In this document: positions 43,976 through 53,002 of the stretch, piece by piece
Numbering within the stretch: position 1 is the stretch's first letter
Layout of the letters: each line of letters begins with the position of its first letter
Assembly: GCF_014640255.1 (NCBI RefSeq)
Contig: NZ_BMGP01000002.1
Location: 620,001 to 684,000 of the forward strand
DNA from: Subtercola lobariae
GTDB lineage: Bacteria > Actinomycetota > Actinomycetes > Actinomycetales > Microbacteriaceae
Direction: 5' to 3'
Length of the DNA stretch: 64,000 bases
Program-made: the position numbers and the translations under genes
Notes under the pieces: generated by a model
Told to the model about the DNA's origin: nothing
The model's database searches: none
What the model saw: only the letters and a program-made list of their open reading frames with translations

Positions 43976-45240
43976 GCTCCGCTCTGGGCGCCCCCGTTCC
44001 TCTCCGAATTCGTCACCGAGAAGGCGGGGGCGCCCTGGGCGTGTTCGAGACCACGCACGACGTCAGCGGGTATACCGCAGCGTCGCTGTTCCAGGCCGGC
44101 GCCCGAGTCGAGACGGTCGTGCGTTTCTCCACCACCATCGGTCATCTCGAGCTTCCGGATGCTTGGCGAGACGTTCGCGGGTTCGCCGTCAAATTCCGCA
44201 CCGATGACGGCGACTATGATCTCGTGGGCAACAATTCGCCGGTGTTTTTTCTGAACGATCCGATCAAGTTCGCCTCTCTCGTTCGCGCGGTCGCCGTACG
44301 ACGCGGCAGCAGCGGGCAGAACCCGGCCGGCGCCCCCTCATTCGACGAGTTGTTCGACTATGACCGGCTCTGGGAATTCTTCACGACGCATACCGAGACC
44401 GCGCACCAGGTGACCTGGCTGTTCGGCGACCGCGGCATTCCACTCTCGTGGCGACATCTCGATGGGTTCGGCACCCATACCTACCAGTGGGTCAACGCGC
44501 TGGGAGAACGGTTCTGGGTGAAGTATCACTTCATCAGCGAGCAGGGCACGGCATTTCTCGACGAGCAGCAGGTGGCAGGCATCGAAGAGACAGAGGTGGG
44601 CTACTACAGCGCAGACCTCGCGGCAGCGATCGATCGGGGCGAGCATCCGGCCTGGTCACTCTTCGTTCAGATAATGCCGTACGACGAGGCCGAACGGTAC
44701 CGCTTCAACCCGTTCGACGTGACGAAGATCTGGGCGAAAGCCGATTTTCCGCTCGTGCCAGTGGGGCGGTTGGTGCTCGATCGCAACCCCGGCGACTTCG
44801 AAGCGCAAATCGAACAAGCCGCATTCAGCCCAGCGAGCATCGTGCCCGGAGTCGGGCCGAGCCCTGACACGATGTTACAAGCGCGAATCGCGAGCTATCC
44901 GAACTTTCACAAGCACCGCGTGGTGCTCGATCGAGCGCAGCGGCCCACCGAATCGGCACCCGGTGTTGACCTCGAAACCCGAGCCGAGCGGTGGGAAGAC
45001 GACGCCGAGCTGCTGGCCTCCGCGGCCGCCGTGCATGCCGAAGACGACGATTTCGCACAGGCCGGCACCCTCGTTCGTTCGGTGCTCGACGACGCCGCCC
45101 GCACGAGGTTGGTCACCACCATCGCCCAGCACATCGCCCCCGTGAAGTCGCCCGAGATTCGCGAGCGCGCATTTCGCTACTGGCAGAGTGTCGACGAGTC
45201 ACTCGGGCGACGCATTCGCGCTCTTTTCGTCGAGCAGTGA
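43972..45240 (+). CDS. Catalase family heme protein, N-terminally short
   Basis: This 422-aa protein aligns with clade catalases from the catalytic histidine onward: RIRHREGGGALGVFETTHDV (His), DYDLVGNNSPVFFLNDPIKF (Asn), HQVTWLFGDRGIP, VGRLVLDRNPGDFEAQIEQAAFSP, and the heme-ligand tyrosine in RIASYPNFHKHR. The usual ~45-50-residue N-terminal arm before the His is missing; GTG 43972 overlaps the DUF427 stop. It may remove H2O2 from flavin enzyme uncoupling. Loss of the arm could affect assembly. Confidence 0.8.
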   Translation: MSSALGAPVPLRIRHREGGGALGVFETTHDVSGYTAASLFQAGARVETVVRFSTTIGHLELPDAWRDVRGFAVKFRTDDGDYDLVGNNSPVFFLNDPIKFASLVRAVAVRRGSSGQNPAGAPSFDELFDYDRLWEFFTTHTETAHQVTWLFGDRGIPLSWRHLDGFGTHTYQWVNALGERFWVKYHFISEQGTAFLDEQQVAGIEETEVGYYSADLAAAIDRGEHPAWSLFVQIMPYDEAERYRFNPFDVTKIWAKADFPLVPVGRLVLDRNPGDFEAQIEQAAFSPASIVPGVGPSPDTMLQARIASYPNFHKHRVVLDRAQRPTESAPGVDLETRAERWEDDAELLASAAAVHAEDDDFAQAGTLVRSVLDDAARTRLVTTIAQHIAPVKSPEIRERAFRYWQSVDESLGRRIRALFVEQ

Positions 45241-45386
45241 TGCGCACCATGACGCCGTGCACCATCACGCCGTGCACCAAGACCCCGCGCCGAGACGCCT
45301 TCGGGCGAGCCCGGCACGGTACTCGCACGACCCAAAACCCGCGCGGAGAATGACAAGTTGTGTAGCTGCGTGACCAAATCAAACAG

Positions 45387-45394
45387 TTCGTTAC
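45387..45394. promoter_or_regulatory. TTCGTTAC motif (near match to the cluster motif)
   Basis: TTCGTTAC differs by one base from TTTGTTAC, the reverse of GTAACAAA. It lies about 110 bp before the binding-protein gene at 45506. The 265-bp gap 45241-45505 contains no other gene I can support. Confidence 0.25.
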
Positions 45395-45505
45395 GAGATG
45401 CTTCTGCGAAATTGCGAACTGAATTCTCGGCCCATGAACGCTCTGTTAGCGTTCGAATCGAGGCACCACACAGCTCACCATGCGCCCTATTTGAATCGAG
45501 ATTCG

Positions 45506-47080
45506 ATGATCAACACCCGTTCCCGCCACCGCCACCGCCACCGTGCAGTGCGATTGGCGTTAGCAGCGTCAGTCGCCAGCTTTGCTCTCGTGCTGAGCGC
45601 ATGCTCATCCAGCGGCAGCGCCAGTCCATCTTCGTCGTCGGCGGCGGCGGGGGGCACGTACACGATCGGAGTGTCAGAGCCCACCAGCACCATCGACCCA
45701 GAGACCGTCAGCGCCAGCGGTGCCATGCTCATCGTCGGGCTGGCCTCTGAAGGTCTTATCTCGCAAGACAGCAAGGGCACTCTCGAGCCTCGGCTCGCAA
45801 GTTCATGGGCCGCCTCAAGCGATGGTCTGACCTGGACCATCACTTTGCGCGATGGCCTGAAGTTCAGCAACGGCGACCCACTCGGCGCTGCCGACGTCGT
45901 GGCCACCTTCAACTCGATCACGGGTCCAGACAGCCAGTCGGCCGGCGCGTCGAGCTTCGAGGGGGTTCTGAAATCGGTCGCTGCCGGGTCGACGCCCAAC
46001 ACCGTCGTGTTCACCCTCGACAGCCCGTTCTCCGATTTTCCGTATCTGCTCACGGGATCTAACACGACTATTCAGCCTGCCTCATATAAGCAGGGCACGA
46101 ACTGGATCGACAATCCGGTTGGCGCAGGCCAATTCCTCTTACAGAAGTACACCCCCGGCCAGTCGGTGACCTACATCAAGAACCCCGATTATTGGGATGC
46201 CGCTGACGTCAAACTCTCGGCAATCACGGTCAACTTCTACGCCGACGAACAGGCCCAACTCCTCGCGTTTCAGAGCGGTGAGATCGACCAGATCAACGAC
46301 AGCGCCACTGTCGCCAGCACACTCAACCTGGCCGACTACCGCCAGACAGCACCCTCGTACACCCACTTCGATGGCCTCTTCTTCGACGTGACCCAGGCGC
46401 CATTCGACGACGTGAGCGTGCGTCAGGCGGTCGCTTGGGCTCTCGACCGCAAGGCCATCGTGCAATCTGTCTACGGCGGTCAAGCGACGGTAGCGAACGA
46501 CAACGAGTACTTTCCGAATTTCTCTGTGCAGCCCACGGGTATTCCGCAACGCGACCAAGACCTCGACAAGGTCAAGCAGCTTCTCGGCGGCAAGACGGTG
46601 AAGTTCACGATCACCACCTCGACAGACCACAAAACGCTGGCAGAGGTCGTGCAGCAGCAACTCAACGCGATTCCGGGCTTTGACGTCGACATTCAAGTTC
46701 TGACCAGCGCTCAGTATTACGCCGACGGCTCAAGCACTCCGTGGCTCAACGCTCCTGTGACCATCACAGACTGGGCACAGCGCCTTCCTTCGCAGTTCGT
46801 CAATCTGATTTTCAAAAGCGGCGCGGTCTGGAACGCCTCGAAGTATTCCAACCCTCAGCTAGAGAATCTGTCGAGCCAGTACGACGCGGCGGCAGCGGCA
46901 CCCGAGAAGCAGACCCTGGCGAACCAGATCGCGACGATCGAAAACAACGACGTCGCCGCGATCGTGCCGGCGTTCGCTACCGGGTCGAGCGTGTTGCAGA
47001 AGTCTGTGCAGGGTGATTTCGCAGCCCCGCTCGACTTTCCGGGCGGCTTCGACTTCCGCGGCATCTCGAACAGCAAGTAA
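45506..47080 (+). CDS. ABC transporter substrate-binding lipoprotein (Dpp/Opp type)
   Basis: This 524-aa protein has a twin-basic, histidine-rich N-terminus (RSRHRHRHRAVR), hydrophobic segment LALAASVASFALVLSAC (lipobox), and a SBP_bac_5 body (GGTYTIGVSEPTSTIDPETV, GLTWTITLRDGLKFSNGDPL, VRQAVAWALDRKAIVQSVYGG). I take ATG 45506 as start because the signal peptide begins there; the frame opens at 45398. It heads a second importer of the same class with a fused ATPase. Confidence 0.85.
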   Translation: MINTRSRHRHRHRAVRLALAASVASFALVLSACSSSGSASPSSSSAAAGGTYTIGVSEPTSTIDPETVSASGAMLIVGLASEGLISQDSKGTLEPRLASSWAASSDGLTWTITLRDGLKFSNGDPLGAADVVATFNSITGPDSQSAGASSFEGVLKSVAAGSTPNTVVFTLDSPFSDFPYLLTGSNTTIQPASYKQGTNWIDNPVGAGQFLLQKYTPGQSVTYIKNPDYWDAADVKLSAITVNFYADEQAQLLAFQSGEIDQINDSATVASTLNLADYRQTAPSYTHFDGLFFDVTQAPFDDVSVRQAVAWALDRKAIVQSVYGGQATVANDNEYFPNFSVQPTGIPQRDQDLDKVKQLLGGKTVKFTITTSTDHKTLAEVVQQQLNAIPGFDVDIQVLTSAQYYADGSSTPWLNAPVTITDWAQRLPSQFVNLIFKSGAVWNASKYSNPQLENLSSQYDAAAAAPEKQTLANQIATIENNDVAAIVPAFATGSSVLQKSVQGDFAAPLDFPGGFDFRGISNSK

Positions 47081-47084
47081 GCAC

Positions 47085-48077
47085 ATGACGACGACCAGCG
47101 TGGAACGACGCACGGCCCTGCTCGGCCTGCTTGGCAAACGAGTAGTGCAGATTCCCGTCGTTCTGCTGGTCGTCTCAATTCTGACGTTCTGGCTTCTGCA
47201 GGTGGTGCCTGGCAACCCCGGGCGAAACGCCCTTGGCCAATACGCGACCGCCGCACAGGTCACGGCCTGGAACCATGACAACGGCGTAGACGGCTCGCTC
47301 GTCACGCAGTATCTGCATTGGATCGGCGGATTCTTCGTCGGCGACTGGGGGCAGAGCCTCGTCTACTCCACCCCGGTCAGAGAGCTTGTGCTCGAAAGGC
47401 TCGGCAACTCGCTTCTGCTCGGGCTATACGCCTTCGTCATCATGGTGCCAGTCGCCATCGCCCTGGGTTCGGCGCAGGCCTACCGCGAGGGCAAACGAAG
47501 CGATCGAGCCATTACCGTCGGGCTGCTGTCGCTGTCGGCGATTCCAGAGTTCGTTGTCGGCGTGGTCTTGCTGCTCGTCTTCGCCGTCTGGCTTCGCGTC
47601 GTGCCCGTGCAGTCGGCCGCTGGCGCCTCGGGTGACTTCTTCGATCGACTGCGGGTTATGACGTTGCCAGCGGTCGTGCTCGCGCTCGGCTATCTCGCCG
47701 TCTTGACCAGAATGGTGCGAAGTGGCACCAGTGAGGCGATCACCTCGCAATTTCACCGAACCGCAGTGATCAAGGGCCTCTCGTCTGCCACGATCGTGCG
47801 CCGTCACGTCATTCGCAATGCGCTCGTGCCGACGCTCTCTGTACTCGGCATCTACCTCGGCACCCTGCTCGGTGGCAGTGTGATCGTCGAGACCCTGTTC
47901 AGTTACCCGGGATTGGGCGCGCTGATGGTCACAGCCGCCGACCGTAAAGATGTTCTGCTGCTCGAGAGCGGCGTCATGATCACCGGGGCCGTCTCCCTAC
48001 TTGCGCTCCTGTTCACCGATATCTGCTTCGTGCTCATGGATCCCCGGATCCGCTTCAACGCCCGGGAGACCAATTGA
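47085..48077 (+). CDS. ABC transporter permease (DppB-like)
   Basis: This 330-aa membrane protein has KRVVQIPVVLLVVSILTFWLLQ, VVPGNPGRNALG, and FHRTAVIKGLSSATIVRRHVIRNALVPTLSVLG (EAA loop). ATG 47085 is 5 bases after the binding-protein stop; the frame is open upstream within the previous gene. It overlaps the next permease (TTGA region at 48074). Confidence 0.85.
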   Translation: MTTTSVERRTALLGLLGKRVVQIPVVLLVVSILTFWLLQVVPGNPGRNALGQYATAAQVTAWNHDNGVDGSLVTQYLHWIGGFFVGDWGQSLVYSTPVRELVLERLGNSLLLGLYAFVIMVPVAIALGSAQAYREGKRSDRAITVGLLSLSAIPEFVVGVVLLLVFAVWLRVVPVQSAAGASGDFFDRLRVMTLPAVVLALGYLAVLTRMVRSGTSEAITSQFHRTAVIKGLSSATIVRRHVIRNALVPTLSVLGIYLGTLLGGSVIVETLFSYPGLGALMVTAADRKDVLLLESGVMITGAVSLLALLFTDICFVLMDPRIRFNARETN

Positions 48078-48958
48078 CAGCCACCATACCCAGATCTGCG
48101 GCGCCCACCGCCGAAAAACAAGGCCCGGTCACCGACGATGCAGGCGAGCGCCCCAGCCGCATCCGCAGTCTGCTGAAGCGGCCCTCGTTCGTCATCAGTG
48201 TGCTCATCATCGTGTGGTGGGTGGTGGCCGCCCTCGGCTGGCAGATTGTGGGTCTCGAACCCTACGCCAAGACGGGCGACCTTCTCGCCAGCCCAGACTG
48301 GGCTCATCCCTTCGGTACTGACAACCTCGGCCGCGATATGTTTGCACGGGTCGTGGCCGGCGCTGGCCCGGCGTTGCTCGTCGGCCCACTCGGTGCTCTG
48401 CTGGCTACCGTCGTCGGCGGAACCCTGGGTCTCGTTGCCGGGTATTACCGCGGTGCCGTCGACACTCTGATGATGCGGTTCTTCGATGTCATTCTCGCGT
48501 TGCCGAGCCTCATCTTTCTCATCGTGCTGGTCGGCGCTTTCGGCATCAGTACTGCCGCGCTCATCTTGATCGTCGGAATATTGTTCGCCCCCGGAATCGC
48601 CCGGATCATTCGTGCCGCAACGCTCGTCGAGATGGGTAAGAGTTATGTGACGGCAGCCAAACTGCAGGGCGAAAAAGACTCTCGCATTCTGTTTCGGGAG
48701 TTGCTCCCCAATATTCTGCCGACCCTGGTCATCCAGGCGACGCTGAGCTTGGCGGCCGCCGTGTTCATCACCGCCTCTCTCTCGTTTCTCGGCCTAGGAG
48801 AGCAGCCGCCCTCTGCAGACTGGGGGCTCGCAATCAACGAGAACCGCATCTATCTGCAAACGGCATGGTGGACTGTCGTCTTTCCCGCTATCGGAGTCGC
48901 GTCGCTCGTTGTGGCGGCGAACCTCATCGCCGACAACATCAGGGAGGTGTCTCGATGA
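48074..48958 (+). CDS. ABC transporter permease (DppC-like)
   Basis: This 294-aa membrane protein shows LLASPDWAHPFGTDNLGRDMFARVVAGAG, and the EAA loop SYVTAAKLQGEKDSRILFRELLPN with FLGLGEQPPSADWGLAI. The start is probably TTG at 48074, overlapping the previous stop. It overlaps the next ATPase gene (ATGA). Confidence 0.83.
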   Translation: MTATIPRSAAPTAEKQGPVTDDAGERPSRIRSLLKRPSFVISVLIIVWWVVAALGWQIVGLEPYAKTGDLLASPDWAHPFGTDNLGRDMFARVVAGAGPALLVGPLGALLATVVGGTLGLVAGYYRGAVDTLMMRFFDVILALPSLIFLIVLVGAFGISTAALILIVGILFAPGIARIIRAATLVEMGKSYVTAAKLQGEKDSRILFRELLPNILPTLVIQATLSLAAAVFITASLSFLGLGEQPPSADWGLAINENRIYLQTAWWTVVFPAIGVASLVVAANLIADNIREVSR

Positions 48959-50559
48959 CCACGAGCGTCGTCTCGGTCGACAACCTGCGTGTGTCGTACT
49001 CGACCTCCCGATCGTCGGTCGAGGTCGTGCGCGGTGTCAGCTTCGACATCGCGCCCGGCGAGTCATACGGCCTGGTGGGTGAGTCAGGCTCGGGCAAGAG
49101 CACCATTGCGTTGGCGCTCACGGGGCACCGTGTCGCCGGTGCCACCGTGACAGCCGACTCTCTGAATGTGGCCGGCCTTGATGTGCTCGACCTCTCACAA
49201 TCGGAGCTTCGAGCGTTTCGTGCACGCAAGATCGGCGTTGTCTACCAAGAACCCGCCCGGGCCCTCAACCCGACGATGACCGTCGGCGCTCAGGTCGCAG
49301 AGGTCTTTCGGCTTCGCGGCGATGACCGGGGTCTCGCTCGGCGTGAAACAGTCGCCGCACTCGACCGAGTCGGTCTGCCAGACCCCGCCACCTTTGCATC
49401 TCGGTATCCGCACGAATTGTCTGGCGGCCAGCAGCAGCGTGTGGTCATCGCGATGGCTCTGGCTGTGTCGCCCGAACTCCTCATTCTCGACGAGCCGACG
49501 ACCGGGCTCGACGCCCGCGTCGAAACCGAGGTGATGGCGCTGATCGATCAGTTGCAAATCGAACTGGGCTTCGCGACACTGCTGATCAGTCACAACCTGC
49601 CACTGGTTGCCGCGCATTGCCAACGAATCGGAGTTCTTGAGCGCGGCGTGCTCGTCGAACACGGGTCTGCCGCCGACGTTCTGCTGAACCCTTCGCACGC
49701 CTACTCGAAAAAACTCGTTGCGGCGCTGCCAGATCTCGCGTTCGCGTCTGCTCGAAACCGAGATTCGGCCGATGAAACCGATCCCCTTGTCACAGTGACC
49801 GGCCTCTCTAAGTCATACGGCGGCAAGCGTGCCCTCGACAACGTGTCGCTCACCATTGGCCGGAATGAGATTCTCGGCATTGTGGGGCAGTCTGGAAGCG
49901 GAAAATCGACGTTCGGGCGGGCCCTGGCAGGGCTCATTCGGTACGACGGCCAAGTGAGCTTCACCGACTCCTTCGAGCGTCGACGCCCTGCCCGGCCGCT
50001 GGTACAGATGGTGTTTCAGAGCCCCGATGCCTCGCTCAACCCCAGGCGCACCGTCCGTCAGGTTTTCGCTCGCTCGATCGAGCTGCTCGGCGGAACGGGC
50101 ACCGTCGAAATGCTCGCCGAGTCGACGGGCCTCGATCTAGCGCTGCTGAAACTACTGCCCCACGAACTCTCAGGCGGCCAAAAACAGCGTGTCGCCATCG
50201 CCCGCGCCTTCGCCGGGCCCGTTCCCCTGGTCATCTGCGACGAACCAACGAGCGCCCTCGACGTGTCTGTTCAGGCGCTCGTCTTAGACCTCCTCGAAGA
50301 GCTGCAAGAGCGAACCGGCGTATCGTTCGTGTTCATCTCGCACGACCTGGCGGTGGTGCGCCGCCTCGCCGACCGCATCGGCGTTCTGCACGAGGGCAGG
50401 CTCGTCGATCTCGCCCCTACCGAACAACTTTTCTCAGGTGATGTCGATGCTTACACCGAGTCGTTGATCGCGTCGGCGGTCGACCTCCGGGCGCGCGGTG
50501 TCAGAACCCCAGCGGTCGCTGCGCCCGGTGACGGATGGCAAGCCAACCGAGCTCGTTAG
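48955..50559 (+). CDS. Fused double-ATPase ABC transporter subunit (DppD-DppF fusion)
   Basis: This 534-aa protein has two complete ATPase domains. The first has GESGSGKST, LSGGQQQRVVIAMAL, LLILDEPTTGLD; the second (from about residue 280) has GQSGSGKST, LSGGQKQRVAIARAF, LVICDEPTSALD. Fused versions such as YejF-like proteins occur in the peptide/glutathione importer families. Its stop overlaps the stop of the convergent DszC-like gene by 3 bases. ATG 48955 overlaps the permease stop. Confidence 0.87.
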   Translation: MTTSVVSVDNLRVSYSTSRSSVEVVRGVSFDIAPGESYGLVGESGSGKSTIALALTGHRVAGATVTADSLNVAGLDVLDLSQSELRAFRARKIGVVYQEPARALNPTMTVGAQVAEVFRLRGDDRGLARRETVAALDRVGLPDPATFASRYPHELSGGQQQRVVIAMALAVSPELLILDEPTTGLDARVETEVMALIDQLQIELGFATLLISHNLPLVAAHCQRIGVLERGVLVEHGSAADVLLNPSHAYSKKLVAALPDLAFASARNRDSADETDPLVTVTGLSKSYGGKRALDNVSLTIGRNEILGIVGQSGSGKSTFGRALAGLIRYDGQVSFTDSFERRRPARPLVQMVFQSPDASLNPRRTVRQVFARSIELLGGTGTVEMLAESTGLDLALLKLLPHELSGGQKQRVAIARAFAGPVPLVICDEPTSALDVSVQALVLDLLEELQERTGVSFVFISHDLAVVRRLADRIGVLHEGRLVDLAPTEQLFSGDVDAYTESLIASAVDLRARGVRTPAVAAPGDGWQANRAR

Positions 50560-51776
50560 CGGTACCCAGACGGAATGGGCGCCTCACCATTGATGAAGTA
50601 CCGCCCGAGCTCGTCGCGCTTGTACGCCACCGGGTCGTGCAGGCTGAGCGTTCGTACATTGCGCCAGAACCGATCGAACGCGAGATTCGTCGCCGTCGAC
50701 CGAGCCCCAGTGAGCTCGAAGAGCCCACTGCTCACGGCGAGCGCCACGTCAGTCGAGGTGACTTTGGCGCTCGCGATGATCTCGGCGACAGCGGCACGCT
50801 GCTCGGCCGTGGCATCATCGCCCAGCGCGTAGAGCCACTCGAGCGCATTCACGCCCCGCTCCACCAGAGCCGACACCGCTTGAACATTCGCCAGATAGTC
50901 ACCGTAGGCGTTCAGGATGAACGGCTCGTCATGCCCGTTCGACACTGTCGAGTGCAACGCGGGCCGGGTGTGGTTGCGCGTATAGTCCGCGGCTTCGAGC
51001 AGCGCCCCTTCGGCGATGGCGAGATGCAGAATGCCGAAGGTGAGCTGAAAGTGCAGCACACCCACCGACTGCCGCGGGGTCTGGCCGAGAGTGACATCGC
51101 CGAAGCGTTTGAGAATCTCGGCATCGGTGATGGCGAGCTGGTCGAGAGTGATCGACTGGCTGGCCGAGAGGCGTTGGCCCAGAACATCCCACTCGCCCGT
51201 GAACGACACGCTCGGCGACTGCGGGTCGACGATGACGACGACCATTTCGTTCGTCTCAGAGTCGATGGTGATCGAGAAGAGGCGATCGGCCACGGGCGCC
51301 CCGGTGGCGAATCCGCTGTCGCCGTGCACGACGTGCCCACCGTCGGTCGCCGTGGTCTTCGGGTAGCCGACGGCACGATTGCTGCCCGGGCTCGCCCACA
51401 ACCAGCGGTTCTGCACGGTGTCGCGCAGCGCCTTCTCGCTCTGCGGCGTCTCGAAGGTCTGAATGTAACGCAACCACACGTAGTGGTACCCCAAAATGTG
51501 CGCGATCGAGGCGTCGCTGCGCGCGATGATGCGCACGAGCTGCGAGGTGGTTCGCCAGGGCAGGCCACCTCCTCCGATCGCTTCAGGCAGACCGGCTGTC
51601 AGCAGACCACTCGAGCGCAGCAACTGCACTTCGGCGACGGGCAGAGCATTCGCCCGGTCGCGTTCGACGATATCTGCACGCAGCTGGTCGGCGACGCCCT
51701 GCGCAAGGGCGTACCAGCGCAGATGGTCGGCCGGTTCGACGTTCGAAGGGTCGGGTAGAAGGTCGAGACTACTCAT
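50556..51776 (-). CDS. DszC/SfnB-like flavin monooxygenase of the acyl-CoA dehydrogenase fold
   Basis: This 406-aa protein has the acyl-CoA dehydrogenase fold but the DszC signature at the C-terminus (FDRFWRNVRTLSLHDPVAYK). It also shows LLRSSGLLTAGLPEAIGGGG, ASIAHILGYHYVWLR and GDSGFATGAPVADRLF. DszC oxidises dibenzothiophene to its sulfone with FMNH2 and O2; SfnB acts in the dimethylsulfone pathway. It is third in a DszA-DszC-DszC-like operon (54357-50556). The thioether substrate is unknown. Confidence 0.8.
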   Translation of the reverse strand: MSSLDLLPDPSNVEPADHLRWYALAQGVADQLRADIVERDRANALPVAEVQLLRSSGLLTAGLPEAIGGGGLPWRTTSQLVRIIARSDASIAHILGYHYVWLRYIQTFETPQSEKALRDTVQNRWLWASPGSNRAVGYPKTTATDGGHVVHGDSGFATGAPVADRLFSITIDSETNEMVVVIVDPQSPSVSFTGEWDVLGQRLSASQSITLDQLAITDAEILKRFGDVTLGQTPRQSVGVLHFQLTFGILHLAIAEGALLEAADYTRNHTRPALHSTVSNGHDEPFILNAYGDYLANVQAVSALVERGVNALEWLYALGDDATAEQRAAVAEIIASAKVTSTDVALAVSSGLFELTGARSTATNLAFDRFWRNVRTLSLHDPVAYKRDELGRYFINGEAPIPSGYR

Positions 51777-53002
51777 TTTTTTACTCCAACAACCCAGGCA
51801 TAGGCCGGGGCTGCACCGTTCAGCAGGTGGTCGCCCACGTTGCGCGTCTTATAGATTCCAGGGTTGTGCACCGAGATGGTGCGGGCGTTGCGCCAATGTC
51901 GGTCGAGGGTCTTCGCCGAATCGACCGACGATGCTCCGCCCACCTCGAACAGTCGCGTCGCGGCTCCGAGCACCGTGTCGACCACCGTGCTGTGAGCCCG
52001 CGACACCGTGATCTCGAGCGCGTCGAAGAGCTCGGCGGCCGCAAAACCCTGTTCGTCTCGCGCCGCGTTCAGTCGATCGAACTGCGCTGCCGCCGCTAGC
52101 ACTACCGCATCGGCCGCGAACGACGCTGCAGAGAGCTGGCCCACCACCTGCTGCACCAGCGGGTCTTCGCGCGCGGTCGCTCCACTCCCGTGACTGAACA
52201 CACGGCTTCGCCGGGTCACGAACTCGACTGCGTCACGCAGCACTGCACGCCCGATGCCTGCCAGTGAGGCGAGCAGCACCTCTTGGTAGAAAGCGATCAT
52301 GTAGTTCGGTGCGCGGTCGGCGAACCAGAAGATGTCGTCGGGATCGACCGGAACAGCGTCGAGCACGGTGGTGCCTGAGCCGGTCATCCGCTGACCGAAG
52401 CCGGCCCAGTCGTCGACCAGCTCGACTCCTTCGTGACGGGCATCCACCAGAGCGAACGCCCGCTCGCCGCGCTCATCGATGACGCCGATAGCGATGTGAT
52501 CGGCGAACAGGCTGCCGGTCGAGTAGTGCTTGGTTCCCGTGATGAACCAGCCGTTCTCGGCATCTCCGCTCACCGTCGTTTCGACAGCGCCGAGTGCGCC
52601 CGAACCGATCTCGGTAACGGCATTGCCGATGATCGCCCCATCGACCACAGCCCGCAGCCAACGGTCGCGCACCGGCGAATCGACGTCGTTCAGGCGCTCT
52701 TCGACCATGCCGAAGTGCGCGCGCAGCAGCTGCGGCAGATTCGAATCGGCCGTACCCAGCTCGATCAGCAGCTCGAAGAACTGGCTGCTGGATGCCCCGC
52801 CTCCCCCATCGGCGACCGCGATGCGCACCGCGCCGAAGCCCACCTCGCGCAACCACGCTACGGGCTCGTAGGGCAGAACGCGGCCGCGTTCACGCTCGAC
52901 GGCGGTGGCCGCGATGCGATCGAACACGGACCGAAATCGCGTCGCCAGCTCGTCGTAGGCCACATCATCGACATTCGGCCTGCTGAAGGTGCCGCTCGTC
53001 AT
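51773..53002 (-). CDS. DszC-like flavin monooxygenase of the acyl-CoA dehydrogenase fold
   Basis: This 409-aa protein shows WLREVGFGAVRIAVADGGGGASS, GSGALGAVETTVSGD, HYSTGSLFADHIAIGVID, and the C-terminal LDRHWRNARTISVHNPGIYK, again the DszC/SfnB type end. It overlaps both neighbours (ATG/TGA overlaps at 51773 and 52999), so the three genes are co-translated. Two DszC-like proteins differ in sequence, suggesting either a heteromeric enzyme or separate substrates. Confidence 0.8.
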   Translation of the reverse strand: MTSGTFSRPNVDDVAYDELATRFRSVFDRIAATAVERERGRVLPYEPVAWLREVGFGAVRIAVADGGGGASSSQFFELLIELGTADSNLPQLLRAHFGMVEERLNDVDSPVRDRWLRAVVDGAIIGNAVTEIGSGALGAVETTVSGDAENGWFITGTKHYSTGSLFADHIAIGVIDERGERAFALVDARHEGVELVDDWAGFGQRMTGSGTTVLDAVPVDPDDIFWFADRAPNYMIAFYQEVLLASLAGIGRAVLRDAVEFVTRRSRVFSHGSGATAREDPLVQQVVGQLSAASFAADAVVLAAAAQFDRLNAARDEQGFAAAELFDALEITVSRAHSTVVDTVLGAATRLFEVGGASSVDSAKTLDRHWRNARTISVHNPGIYKTRNVGDHLLNGAAPAYAWVVGVKK

